DNA from: an uncultured Eubacteriales bacterium
Lineage (GTDB): Bacteria > Bacillota > Clostridia > Oscillospirales > CAG-272
NCBI GenBank assembly: GCA_934525675.1
Contig: CAKSZH010000001.1
Span: forward strand, 310,001-374,000
Direction of reading: 5' to 3'
Length of the DNA: 64,000 nucleotides
The notes beneath the pieces were generated by a model, which did no database searches, was not told the origin of the DNA, and saw only the letters and a list, made by a program, of their open reading frames with translations. A program made the translations under genes and the position numbers. Below, piece after piece: positions 17,314 through 25,956 of this stretch (position 1 is its first letter; every line of letters begins with the position of its first letter).

Positions 17314-17349
17314 AAAGCCTGTCGCCCAGCGGCGACGGGCTTTCTCTTT
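17314..17349 (+). terminator. Intrinsic terminator after the oxidoreductase operon
   Basis: The stem AAAGCCTGTCGCC with GGCGACGGGCTTT is followed by a T-rich tail (TTTCTCTTTC). It ends the branched-chain acid block. Confidence 0.88.
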
Positions 17350-17370
17350 CGGATTTTTTTGAGGAAATGC

Positions 17371-17399
17371 TTGACAAAGCGTTAACAGGGTGCTATAAT
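17371..17399 (+). promoter_or_regulatory. Sigma-A promoter of iscS-iscU
   Basis: TTGACA (17371-17376), a 17-bp spacer and TATAAT (17394-17399) form a consensus promoter. A palindrome covers the expected transcription start. Confidence 0.9.
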
Positions 17400-17402
17400 C
17401 TA

Positions 17403-17427
17403 ATTACCAACTAACCAAGTGGGTAAT
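17403..17427. promoter_or_regulatory. IscR-type (Rrf2) operator
   Basis: A 25-bp dyad has arms ATTACCAACT and AGTGGGTAAT around a 5-bp centre, with one mismatch between arms. Its length, spacing and ACT...AGT core resemble IscR type 1 sites. It sits directly downstream of the -10, where a bound repressor would block initiation. It implies control of iscSU by an Rrf2-family Fe-S sensor encoded outside the window. Confidence 0.75.
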
Positions 17428-17450
17428 AAGGTATATCGGAGGAATTGTTG

Positions 17451-18641
17451 ATGCAGGTATATGCTGATAACGCCGCAACAACAAAAATGAGCAAGGTCGC
17501 GCTTGACGCGATGTTGCCCTATATGCAGGAAAATTTCGGGAACCCGTCCAGCCTTCATTCCGTCGGTCAGAAAGCGGCGGAAGCACTGTGGCGTGCAAGA
17601 GAGACAGTCGCCGCCTGTCTCGGCTGTGATGCAAAGGAGATCACCTTTACGTCCGGCGGAAGCGAGGCGGACAATCAGGCGATTCTCACCGCCGCCGCGA
17701 TGGGAGAGAAAAAGGGAAAGAAACACATCGTTTCCACCGCATTTGAACACCACGCAGTTCTGCACACGCTGGACAAGCTGAAAAAACAGGGTTTTGAAGT
17801 CACGCTACTGGACGTTCATGAAAACGGACTCGTCACGGCAGACGAAGTCGCCGCGGCGATCCGCGAGGATACCTGCCTTGTCACCGTGATGTACGCAAAC
17901 AATGAAATCGGCACGATTCAGCCGATCCGCGAGATCGGGGCAGTCTGCCATAAGCGCGGAGTTCTTTTCCACACCGATGCGGTGCAGGCGGTCGGTCATC
18001 TGCCGATCAATGTGAAAGAAGACAACATTGATATGCTCTCCCTGTCCGCACACAAGTTCCACGGTCCCAAGGGAATCGGCGTGTTGTATGCGAAACGCGG
18101 GATTCCGCTCGTGACGCTGATCGAAGGCGGTGCGCAGGAGCGCGGTAAGCGCGCAGGCACCGAGAATATTCCGGCAATTGCCGGTATGGCGGCGGCTCTC
18201 AAGGATGCGACCGACCATATGGAAGAGAACGCCCGCAAGGTCAAGGCGCTCCGCGACCGTCTCATTGAAGGACTTTCCATAATTCCGCACAGCGTGCTCA
18301 ACGGCGACAGGAATAACCGCCTGCCCGGAAATGTGAATTTCTGCTTTGAGGGGATTGAGGGCGAGTCGTTGCTTCTGCTTCTGGACATGGCCGGTGTCTG
18401 CGCGTCCTCCGGGTCTGCGTGTACGTCCGGTTCGCTCGAACCGAGCCACGTACTGCTCGCGATCGGCAGACCGCATGAAATCGCGCACGGCTCTCTTCGC
18501 CTGACACTCTGTGAGGAGAATACCGATGAGGATGTCGATCAGATTCTTCGCGCGGTTCCGGAGGTGGTGGAGCACCTTCGCGGGATGTCTCCCGTCTGGC
18601 GTGATCTGGTTGAAGGTAAAAAGCAGTTTATGTTGAAGTGA
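17451..18641 (+). CDS. iscS: Cysteine desulfurase (IscS/NifS)
   Basis: The 396-residue PLP enzyme removes sulfur from cysteine for Fe-S cluster assembly on IscU. It shows YADNAATT at the N-terminus, the PLP-Lys motif SAHKFHGPKG near residue 200, and the active-site Cys in SSGSACTSG near 324, in the long loop typical of group I enzymes. The ATG at 17451 is chosen over two in-frame TTG codons because GGAGGA lies seven bases upstream. iscU follows 10 bases downstream in the same operon. Confidence 0.94.
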   Translation: MQVYADNAATTKMSKVALDAMLPYMQENFGNPSSLHSVGQKAAEALWRARETVAACLGCDAKEITFTSGGSEADNQAILTAAAMGEKKGKKHIVSTAFEHHAVLHTLDKLKKQGFEVTLLDVHENGLVTADEVAAAIREDTCLVTVMYANNEIGTIQPIREIGAVCHKRGVLFHTDAVQAVGHLPINVKEDNIDMLSLSAHKFHGPKGIGVLYAKRGIPLVTLIEGGAQERGKRAGTENIPAIAGMAAALKDATDHMEENARKVKALRDRLIEGLSIIPHSVLNGDRNNRLPGNVNFCFEGIEGESLLLLLDMAGVCASSGSACTSGSLEPSHVLLAIGRPHEIAHGSLRLTLCEENTDEDVDQILRAVPEVVEHLRGMSPVWRDLVEGKKQFMLK

Positions 18642-18651
18642 GGATAGAATC

Positions 18652-19083
18652 ATGGCATTATACAGTGAAAAAGTAATGGATCATTTCAAGAATCCGCGCA
18701 ATGTCGGCGTGATCGAGAATGCGGACGGTGTCGGCGAGGTCGGCAACGCGCGTTGCGGCGATATTATGAAGATTTATCTGAAGATCGACGGCGATATCAT
18801 TTCCGATGTGAAGTTTGAGACCTTCGGGTGTGGCTCCGCAATCGCGTCCAGCTCCATGGCAACCGAGATGATCAAGGGAAAGCCGATTGCCGACGCGCTG
18901 AAGCTGACCAACCGTGCGGTTACCGAGGCGCTCGACGGGCTTCCCGCGCATAAGATCCACTGCTCGGTGCTTGCCGAGGAGGCAATCAAGGCGGCACTCA
19001 AGGATTACTACGACAAACACGGAATTTCCTACGATCCCGCGCAGTTCCCGGAGCATCCGTCCTGCGCGCATTGCGGGGAATAA
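18652..19083 (+). CDS. iscU: Fe-S cluster scaffold protein IscU/NifU-like
   Basis: The 143-residue scaffold has the three conserved cluster-binding Cys residues, in NARCGDIM, FGCGSA and KIHCSVLA. The Asp of RCGD, which tunes cluster release, is present. The C-terminal tail ends with CAHCGE, which adds two further Cys residues beyond the core fold, as in many clostridial IscU proteins. It is co-transcribed with iscS. Confidence 0.93.
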   Translation: MALYSEKVMDHFKNPRNVGVIENADGVGEVGNARCGDIMKIYLKIDGDIISDVKFETFGCGSAIASSSMATEMIKGKPIADALKLTNRAVTEALDGLPAHKIHCSVLAEEAIKAALKDYYDKHGISYDPAQFPEHPSCAHCGE

Positions 19084-19216
19084 CCGACTTTTTTCCGTCA
19101 TCGCCTCCGGGTGGGACAGGGAGTTTTTTCGATTGCATTCGTGCCAACGCTGTTCCTTGAATTCCGTGTGAATTTTTTTGAAATTTCGGAGAATCCGTAC
19201 CGTTCCCGGAAAAGTG

Positions 19217-19225
19217 TGCTATAAT
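19217..19225 (+). promoter_or_regulatory. Extended -10 promoter before unknown membrane protein
   Basis: TGCTATAAT gives a TGn-extended consensus -10; no good -35 lies 17 bp upstream. It is downstream of the open start of the reading frame, so the true start codon of the next gene must lie further on. Confidence 0.55.
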
Positions 19226-19327
19226 GAAATTACAGGAGAATTGCGCCAGGGGATACCCGCTTCGGCGGGCTTGGTGCTGACTGTCGCCCGTGTATGCGGG
19301 AAGCACTTTTGCCGGGAGGTGGACGGT

Positions 19328-20065
19328 TTGCATCAGACGTCAGAAGCGCCGGAAGAGCGTCAGCAGAGTGATTCGTTCGCCGTTCCCAAAACGGAGCGGA
19401 AGAGATCGGGGAGTCCTTTTTCAAACAGTTTCGAATTCCGGAGTGAGAAAGAGAAAACTCTGCCTGATGTGTCCGGATTGCCGAACGGGGAAAAGGAAAC
19501 TGTGCCCGAAGCATCTGCATCCCGGAGGGCGGAGAAGGACTCTATGTCGGGGGCGTCTTCATTTTGTGGTGCGGAAGAGGCATCGCTGCCAGAAACTCCT
19601 GCCAAAGATCACGCGGATCCCGGACCGATGGTGCGGGAAACGGTCCCCGGACCGGAAGCAGAGTCTTCCGACGGGCCGGGGAAGAAAGCCGTTCCGAAAA
19701 GTCGGAAGGAACGCATTCTCGCATTCCTCAAAAAATGGCTGATGTTCTTTCTCAATCCCCACCTGCTCATCTGCTTCGGTATTGCATGGATGATTACCAA
19801 CGGCTGGTGTTATCTCTTCATTCTGTTCGGAACTGTGTTCCGGATCGGATGGATGCTGGCGGTCGGCGGCGGATACGCGGCGATTCTCTGGCTTCCGTTT
19901 ACGCCGGAGAAGATCATCACCGTGATGATTGCGATTTTCCTCCTGCGGCTGATTTTTCCGCGGGATGAAAAGACGCTTCTGGTGCTCCGTCAGGAGTTTG
20001 AGGGAATCAAAGCGAGCCTGTCCTCCAAAAAGAAAAAACGGAAAAAGAGTTCCGATGAAACATGA
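19328..20065 (+). CDS. Unknown membrane protein with long charged N-terminus
   Basis: I do not recognise this 245-residue protein. The first 130 or so residues are polar and low in complexity, rich in Glu, Ser, Pro and Lys, with loosely repeated segments. The C-terminal part holds about three hydrophobic helices (from FFLNPHLLICFGIAWMI to MIAIFLLRLIF) and a very basic tail (SSKKKKRKKSS). The TTG at 19328 is chosen because GGGAGGTGG lies just before it and because the promoter lies downstream of earlier start codons. It stands alone between iscU and the ABC exporter, with its own promoter and terminator. Confidence 0.6.
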   Translation: MHQTSEAPEERQQSDSFAVPKTERKRSGSPFSNSFEFRSEKEKTLPDVSGLPNGEKETVPEASASRRAEKDSMSGASSFCGAEEASLPETPAKDHADPGPMVRETVPGPEAESSDGPGKKAVPKSRKERILAFLKKWLMFFLNPHLLICFGIAWMITNGWCYLFILFGTVFRIGWMLAVGGGYAAILWLPFTPEKIITVMIAIFLLRLIFPRDEKTLLVLRQEFEGIKASLSSKKKKRKKSSDET

Positions 20066-20099
20066 TCGGTTGCCTTTGCGGGCGCCGGTCATGTTTTTT
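20059..20099 (+). terminator. Intrinsic terminator
   Basis: The arms AACATGATCGG and CCGGTCATGTT flank a 15-base loop and lead into TTTTTT. The stem overlaps the stop codon of the preceding gene. Confidence 0.82.
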
Positions 20100-20147
20100 G
20101 TCAAAAAGAATGCTTGTCCTACCGCGGGAATTTGGTGAAGATGGCGC

Positions 20148-20176
20148 TTGACAAAGAAGCGTTTTCTTCGTATAAT
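20148..20176 (+). promoter_or_regulatory. Sigma-A promoter of the ABC exporter operon
   Basis: TTGACA (20148-20153) and TATAAT (20171-20176) are separated by 17 bp. Confidence 0.88.
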
Positions 20177-20244
20177 TAAAAATACGCTTCAAATAGTATT
20201 ATATACATGACACCTTTTTGATGGATGTAAAGGAGGTTGATCCT

Positions 20245-21993
20245 GTGATAAAAAAACTCATGCAATGTATCCGGCAGTATCGGAAACAAACGATTCTGAC
20301 GCCGCTTCTCATTATCGGGGAAGTTGTGATGGAATGTCTGATTCCTTTTTTTATTGCCCGGCTGGTTACCGGAATTGAAAACGGTTGCGAGCTTTCCACG
20401 GTTATCCGGTACAGTGTGGTGCTGTTCCTCATGGCGTGTGTTTCGCTTGCGTTCGGCGCGTCTGCGGGAGCAACCTGCGCGACCGCGTCCAGCGGATTTG
20501 CGCGCAATGTGCGTCACGATCTGTACGACCGGATTCAGCAGTTTTCCTTTGAGAATATCGACAAGTTTTCCCCGTCGTCTCTCGTGACCAGAATGACCAC
20601 CGACGTGAACAATGTGCAGTTTGCGTTCATGATGCTCATCCGGACGGCGATCCGCAGCCCGCTGATGTTCATTTTTTCGCTTGTGATGGCATTCATCATG
20701 GGCGGGAAGCTCGCCTTCATGTTTGCTGTGGTGATCCCCGTGCTCCTGTTCGGACTCATTTTCATTGCGAGACGTGCAATGCCCATGTTCCGTCGCGTAT
20801 TCCGCAAATACGACCGGATCAATGAGTCGATCGAGGAAAACGTCAAGGGAATGCGTGTGGTCAAGTCCTTTGTCAGAGAAGATTACGAAAAGAAAAAGTT
20901 CGGCGCCGCAGCGGAGGATGTCCGCAAGGACTTCACAAAAGCGGAGCGCATTGTGGCGTTCAACTCGCCGCTCATGCAACTTTGCCTTTACGCAAACATG
21001 ATCTTTGTCCTTCTTCTCGGTTCCAAGATCATCATTTCCTCGTCCGGTTCCGCGCTCGGTGTCGGACAGTTCTCGTCCATGTTGACCTACGGTTTCATGA
21101 TCCTGAACTCGCTCATGATGCTTGCCATGATCTACGTCATTCTGACGATGTCTGCGGAATCCGCAAGGCGAATCGTGGAGGTTCTGGACGAGAAGCCGAC
21201 GCTCGCAAATCCGGAGAATCCCGTTTATACGGTGAAGGACGGCTCGGTCGATTTTGACGGGGTCAGTTTCAAATATTCGGCTGCGGCGGAGCGGTTTGCG
21301 CTTTCCGACGTGAACCTGCACATCCGTTCCGGTGAGACGGTCGGTATTCTCGGCGGAACCGGTTCCTCCAAGTCAACGCTCATTCAGCTGATTCCTCGTC
21401 TGTATGACGCGACCGAGGGAACGGTCAGGGTCGGCGGCGTGGATGTCCGCGAATACGATATGGAGGCGCTCCGCAATCAGGTTGCGGTTGTGCTTCAGAA
21501 GAACGAGCTGTTCTCCGGCACCATCAAGGAAAATCTCCGCTGGGGCAACGAACACGCGACCGACGACGAACTGGTGGAGGCTTGCAAACTGGCGCAGGCG
21601 CACGAATTTATTTGCGGGCAGAAGGACGGTTATGATACAAAGATCGAACAGGGCGGTACCAATGTGTCCGGCGGTCAGAAACAGCGGCTTTGTATTGCAC
21701 GCGCACTGTTGAAGAAGCCGAAGATCCTGATCCTTGACGATTCCACCAGTGCGGTGGATACCAAAACCGACGCGCTCATCCGCAAGGCATTCCGGGAATA
21801 TATTCCGGATACGACCAAGATCATCATTGCCCAGCGTGTTTCCTCCGTGCAGGATGCGGATAAGATCGTCATTCTGAACGGCGGTAAGATCGACGCGATC
21901 GGTACGCACGAGGAACTGCTTGCGTCCAATGAGATCTATCGTGAGGTCTATACATCTCAGAACAAGGGAGGTGCGGACGATGAAGAAGCGTAA
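20245..21993 (+). CDS. ABC exporter half-transporter with degenerate nucleotide site
   Basis: The 582-residue protein has a six-helix exporter membrane domain (about 1-310) and a nucleotide-binding domain (about 330-582). The Walker A is GGTGSSKST, with Ser in place of the usual Gly before Lys. The signature SGGQKQR is intact, but the Walker B ends LDDSTSAVD, with Asp where the catalytic Glu should be. This is the pattern of the degenerate partner in heterodimeric exporters such as BmrCD or TmrAB. The GTG at 20245 follows AAAGGAGG. It overlaps the second half-transporter by 14 bases. The exported substrate is unknown. Confidence 0.9.
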   Translation: MIKKLMQCIRQYRKQTILTPLLIIGEVVMECLIPFFIARLVTGIENGCELSTVIRYSVVLFLMACVSLAFGASAGATCATASSGFARNVRHDLYDRIQQFSFENIDKFSPSSLVTRMTTDVNNVQFAFMMLIRTAIRSPLMFIFSLVMAFIMGGKLAFMFAVVIPVLLFGLIFIARRAMPMFRRVFRKYDRINESIEENVKGMRVVKSFVREDYEKKKFGAAAEDVRKDFTKAERIVAFNSPLMQLCLYANMIFVLLLGSKIIISSSGSALGVGQFSSMLTYGFMILNSLMMLAMIYVILTMSAESARRIVEVLDEKPTLANPENPVYTVKDGSVDFDGVSFKYSAAAERFALSDVNLHIRSGETVGILGGTGSSKSTLIQLIPRLYDATEGTVRVGGVDVREYDMEALRNQVAVVLQKNELFSGTIKENLRWGNEHATDDELVEACKLAQAHEFICGQKDGYDTKIEQGGTNVSGGQKQRLCIARALLKKPKILILDDSTSAVDTKTDALIRKAFREYIPDTTKIIIAQRVSSVQDADKIVILNGGKIDAIGTHEELLASNEIYREVYTSQNKGGADDEEA

Positions 21994-23923
21994 CCAGAAG
22001 AATCCGGGAGCCGGACAGATGCCCGCCGCTCCCAAAGTGCAGCGCGGTACGATCGGAAGACTTGTGAAAATTCTGTTCCGGTTTTACCCGGTTCTCATGC
22101 CAGTCACCCTTGTCTGCATTGTGTTTACGGCAGTGGTCAGTTCCATTCCCGCACTCTTTATGCAGCAGGTCATTCAGCTGATCTCCAAGTATATGACAAG
22201 CGGGGATTGGTCAGCTGCGTCGGGCGAGATCATCCCGCTTGTCGTCAAGCTCGGCAGTTTCTACGTACTTGCGATCCTGTCGTCCTGCACCTACACCCAG
22301 CTGATGGCGTATATTACGCAGGGATTTCTTTGCAAGCTCCGCCGCCAGATGTTTGATGGCATGCAGAACCTGCCCATCCGGTATTTCGATACCCATAAGC
22401 ACGGCGACATCATGAGTTATTATACCAATGATATTGATACGCTCCGCCAGATGGTCTCCCAGTCTCTGCCGGTGCTGATTCAGTCTTCGGTCATTGTGCT
22501 GTCCGTGTTCTTCATCATGCTCTATCTTTCCGTCTGGCTCGCGATTCTGGTCGTCTGCGGTGTTGCGGTCATGCTGCTTGTGACCAAAACCGTCGGCGGG
22601 CATTCTGCCGGGAACTTTATCCGTCAGCAGATTTCCGTCGGCAGGGTGGAAGGCTATATTGAGGAAATGATGAACGGGCAGAAGGTCATCAAGGTGTTCT
22701 GCCACGAAAAACAGAGCGAGACAGGTTTCGACGAGATCAACGACGCGCTCTTTGAGGACTCCCGCAAGGCAAACAAGTATGCCAATATGCTGATGCCGAT
22801 CCTCAATAACATCGGCAACGTGCTCTATGTTCTGGTCGCCATGACAGGCAGTATCCTGCTGCTCACCGGCGTGCCCAACCTGAGCATTTCCGGGATGGCG
22901 CTTGTGGATATCAGCATCGTGGTGCCGTTCCTCAATATGACCAAGCAGTTTTCCGGAAACGTCAGTCAGGTGTCAAACGAAGTCAACGCGGTGGTCATGG
23001 GTATGGCAGGCGCGGGACGGGTATTTGCATTGCTTGACGAAAAGCCGGAGGTGGACGACGGCTATGTGACTCTGGTCAATGCAGTCATTGATCCTGACGG
23101 AACGGTTCATGAAACCGACCACCGCACCGGGCAGTGGGCATGGAAGCATCCGCACACGGCGGACGGCTCTGTGACCTACACGCCTCTTCGTGGCGACGTC
23201 CGGCTGACGGATGTGGATTTTGCGTATACGGAGGGCGGGCGGATCATTCTGCACGACGTGTCCGTTTACGCGGAGCCGGGGCAGAAGGTTGCTTTTGTCG
23301 GTGCGACCGGCGCGGGAAAAACGACCATCACCAACCTCATTAACCGTTTCTATGACATTGCCGACGGCAAAATCCGCTATGATGGAATCAATATCAATAA
23401 GATTAAGAAGGCGGACCTGCGTCACTCTCTCGGCATCGTGCTTCAGGATACCAACCTGTTTACCGGTACGGTGATGGACAATATCCGCTACGGCAAACTG
23501 GACGCGACCGACGACGAATGTATCGCCGCCGCAAAGCTCGCCGGCGCGGACGATTTCATTACGCGTCTGCCGAACGGATACCGGACCGTTCTGACAGGAA
23601 ACGGCGCGAACCTGTCGCAGGGACAAAGACAGCTCATTGCGATTGCCCGTGCGGCAGTTGCCGATCCGCCTGTCATGATTCTGGATGAGGCGACCTCTTC
23701 CATTGATACCCGTACCGAGGCGATTGTACAACGTGGTATGGATAAGCTGATGGAGGGAAGAACCGTGTTTGTCATCGCGCACAGACTTTCCACCGTCAAG
23801 AATTCGGATGTCATTATGGTGCTTGATCACGGACGCATCATCGAACGAGGAAGCCATGAGGATCTGATCGCGAAAAAGGGAACCTATTATCAGCTTTACA
23901 CCGGTGCGTTTGAACTTGAATGA
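21980..23923 (+). CDS. ABC exporter half-transporter with catalytic nucleotide site
   Basis: The 647-residue partner carries the active ATPase site: Walker A GATGAGKTT, signature LSQGQRQ and Walker B MILDEATSSID with the catalytic Glu. The membrane domain occupies about residues 30-350. An insertion of some 50 residues (about 370-415, DDGYVTLVNAVIDPDG onward) lies between the membrane and nucleotide domains, as in several clostridial multidrug exporters. The ATG at 21980 follows GGGAGG. Confidence 0.9.
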   Translation: MKKRNQKNPGAGQMPAAPKVQRGTIGRLVKILFRFYPVLMPVTLVCIVFTAVVSSIPALFMQQVIQLISKYMTSGDWSAASGEIIPLVVKLGSFYVLAILSSCTYTQLMAYITQGFLCKLRRQMFDGMQNLPIRYFDTHKHGDIMSYYTNDIDTLRQMVSQSLPVLIQSSVIVLSVFFIMLYLSVWLAILVVCGVAVMLLVTKTVGGHSAGNFIRQQISVGRVEGYIEEMMNGQKVIKVFCHEKQSETGFDEINDALFEDSRKANKYANMLMPILNNIGNVLYVLVAMTGSILLLTGVPNLSISGMALVDISIVVPFLNMTKQFSGNVSQVSNEVNAVVMGMAGAGRVFALLDEKPEVDDGYVTLVNAVIDPDGTVHETDHRTGQWAWKHPHTADGSVTYTPLRGDVRLTDVDFAYTEGGRIILHDVSVYAEPGQKVAFVGATGAGKTTITNLINRFYDIADGKIRYDGININKIKKADLRHSLGIVLQDTNLFTGTVMDNIRYGKLDATDDECIAAAKLAGADDFITRLPNGYRTVLTGNGANLSQGQRQLIAIARAAVADPPVMILDEATSSIDTRTEAIVQRGMDKLMEGRTVFVIAHRLSTVKNSDVIMVLDHGRIIERGSHEDLIAKKGTYYQLYTGAFELE

Positions 23924-24079
23924 GTTCACCATTCTGTCATAAAATTGGAATTCATAAATGCGTTTCGGCTGCGAACAATAGTAACAGAGAACGCGAGACT
24001 TCTTCACGAGGAACCGCGGGCTCAAGAATATAGATTCGCACATCCGGGCCCGCATGGACCCAGAAGAGGAGAAACGCAA

Positions 24080-24277
24080 ATGGCAAGCAACAAGACTCTT
24101 GTTCCCGAAGCAAAGGCAGCTCTTGAGAGATTCAAGATGGAGGCTGCCGGTGAAGTCGGTGTAAACCTGTCTCAGGGTTACAATGGTGACCTTACCGCAC
24201 GTCAGGCTGGTTCTGTCGGTGGTCAGATGGTCAAGAAGATGATCGAGTCCTACGAGAACTCCATCAAAACGAAGTAA
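24080..24277 (+). CDS. Small acid-soluble spore protein, alpha/beta type
   Basis: The 65-residue protein matches the DNA-protecting alpha/beta SASP family. It has the germination-protease region FKMEAAGEVG and the C-terminal block GDLTARQAGSVGGQMVKKMI. It would coat DNA in the dormant spore and be degraded at germination by GPR. The ATG at 24080 follows AGAGGAG; earlier codons in the frame lie in the leader. Its presence is good evidence that the organism forms spores. Confidence 0.94.
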   Translation: MASNKTLVPEAKAALERFKMEAAGEVGVNLSQGYNGDLTARQAGSVGGQMVKKMIESYENSIKTK

Positions 24278-24314
24278 TCTGAACAGATGATTGCGGCGAA
24301 TACCGCAAAAAAAG

Positions 24315-24346
24315 AGGGGCGGACGCATATGCGTTCGCCCCTTGAT
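24315..24346. terminator. Hairpin terminator after the spore protein gene
   Basis: The arms AGGGGCGGACGCA and TGCGTTCGCCCCT form a 13-bp stem with almost no loop. The plus-strand tail (TGATGTTTT) is weak; the A-run before the stem would give a T-run on the minus strand. The rest of the gap to 24571 shows no gene or clear motif. Confidence 0.65.
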
Positions 24347-24571
24347 GTTTTGCGGCAGTAATTCAGGTTCCGGAAACGGTACCGTGCAGACGGTTTCCCC
24401 CAAGGCGGTTTCAATTTGTCGTTTTCCGTGAGGGTCAGGGCCGGTGATTCCGATCGCGATTCTCTTTGCCTCGTAAGAATCATTGAGAATGATTGGCGAC
24501 GGAAAGGCGGAATTTCGTGGAAAAGAATAAAAGCGGACAGGGATAGCCGAAAATCTTGTAAATATTCAGCG

Positions 24572-24600
24572 TTGCAATCTGTTCCCGCTTATGGTATACT
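24572..24600 (+). promoter_or_regulatory. Sigma-A promoter of the PTS IIC-like gene
   Basis: TTGCAA (24572-24577), 17 bp, and TATACT (24595-24600) with an extended TGG lie 33 bases before the start codon. Confidence 0.7.
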
Positions 24601-24633
24601 GTTCATAATAAAAAACACACCGGAGGTTCTGTC

Positions 24634-25713
24634 ATGGCAGTCAAAGCAACCCTCAAGAAGTATGCCAAAAGGTACTTCATTGACGCGATGGGCGCAATGG
24701 CGCTCGGACTTTTCGCATCGCTTCTGATCGGTACCATTTTAAGTGCGCTCGGAATGATTCCCGGTCTGTCGATTCTCACAAAAATCGGTACATACGCGCA
24801 GAAGGTTTCCGGCGCGGTGATGGGCATTGCGATCGCCTATGCTCTCGGCGCACATCCCCTTGTGGTATTTTCCTCGGCGGCGGTCGGCTTTGCCGCAAAC
24901 GAAATGGGCAAGGCGGGCGGTCCCATCGCGGTTCTGATTATTGCGATCATTGCCTCGGAGATCGGCATGCTGGTTTCGCGCAAAACCAAGGTGGACATCA
25001 TTGTCACCCCGCTGGTCACCGTGCTCACGGGCGGACTTCTGGCGGTTTTCCTTGCGCCCCTCATCGGGACGGCGGTCGGGTATATCAGTACCTTCATCGG
25101 TTGGGCTTCCTTGCAGGCTCCACTTGTGTCCGCCCTGGTCATTTCGGTTGTCATCGGAATGTGCCTGACGCTTCCCATTTCCAGCGCAGCGATCTGTGCG
25201 GGGCTGGTCCTGACGGGAAGTGCGGCGGCGGTCGGCTCCTCCGAAGGGCTTGCCATTGCCGGTGCCGCGGCGGTAGCCGGGTGCTGTACCCAGATGATTG
25301 GATTTGCGGTCATCAGCTTCCGCGAAAACGGGTTTGGCGGACTGTTGTCCCAGGGCATCGGAACCAGTATGCTTCAGATGCCCAATATCATCAAAAATCC
25401 GCGTATCTGGCTGGCGCCGACGCTTGCGTCGGCAATCACAGGTCCTCTCGGCGTCTGTGTGTTTCATCTCCGGATGTATGGCGTGGCGATTGATTCCGGC
25501 ATGGGAACCTGCGGTCTGCTTGGGCCCATCGGGATGATCCTCGGGTGGCTCGATGCGAGCAACGGTTATCCGGGCACGGTCGGTGTACTGGAATGGGTCG
25601 GACTGGCCCTCGTATGCTTTGTGTTGCCGGCGGTTCTGTCCCTTTTGTTTGACTTCTTCTTCCGTAAGCTCGGTTGGGTGAAGGACGGAGATATGCTTTT
25701 GCCACAGTCCTGA
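24634..25713 (+). CDS. PTS IIC-like membrane protein (PTS_EIIC_2 family)
   Basis: The 359-residue protein has about ten hydrophobic segments rich in Gly and Ala, as in the PTS_EIIC_2 family of permease-like proteins. Clear stretches include DAMGAMALGLFASLLIGTI near the N-terminus and GTCGLLGPIGMILGWLDA near 285. No IIA or IIB phosphorylation domain is fused or encoded nearby, so it may transport without PTS phosphorylation or use a partner elsewhere. The ATG at 24634 follows CGGAGG. It is a single-gene unit. Confidence 0.8.
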   Translation: MAVKATLKKYAKRYFIDAMGAMALGLFASLLIGTILSALGMIPGLSILTKIGTYAQKVSGAVMGIAIAYALGAHPLVVFSSAAVGFAANEMGKAGGPIAVLIIAIIASEIGMLVSRKTKVDIIVTPLVTVLTGGLLAVFLAPLIGTAVGYISTFIGWASLQAPLVSALVISVVIGMCLTLPISSAAICAGLVLTGSAAAVGSSEGLAIAGAAAVAGCCTQMIGFAVISFRENGFGGLLSQGIGTSMLQMPNIIKNPRIWLAPTLASAITGPLGVCVFHLRMYGVAIDSGMGTCGLLGPIGMILGWLDASNGYPGTVGVLEWVGLALVCFVLPAVLSLLFDFFFRKLGWVKDGDMLLPQS

Positions 25714-25759
25714 CGGAATACCGTTCAGAAGTCCCGGTTCTGACCGCAAGTTACAAATA

Positions 25760-25811
25760 AAATCGGTACCTGCCAAAACCTTTTTGGTGTTTGGGGGTAC
25801 CGATTTATTTA
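25760..25811. terminator. Hairpin terminator between convergent genes
   Basis: The arms AAATCGGTACC and GGTACCGATTT flank a 25-base loop. A-rich and T-rich flanks on both sides could support termination in both directions, for the PTS gene and for spo0A. Confidence 0.75.
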
Positions 25812-25956
25812 TCTGAACGTTACTGGTGTTCGTATTTTGATCTGAGCCGTATATGCGTGTCCGTACAAAACTCTGACCGGCAGGAGCGTTCATACAAAGA
25901 GGCAGATCGGGACGCCTGTCCGAATGTTATTCCGACCGGCTTGCATATCCGCAGGA

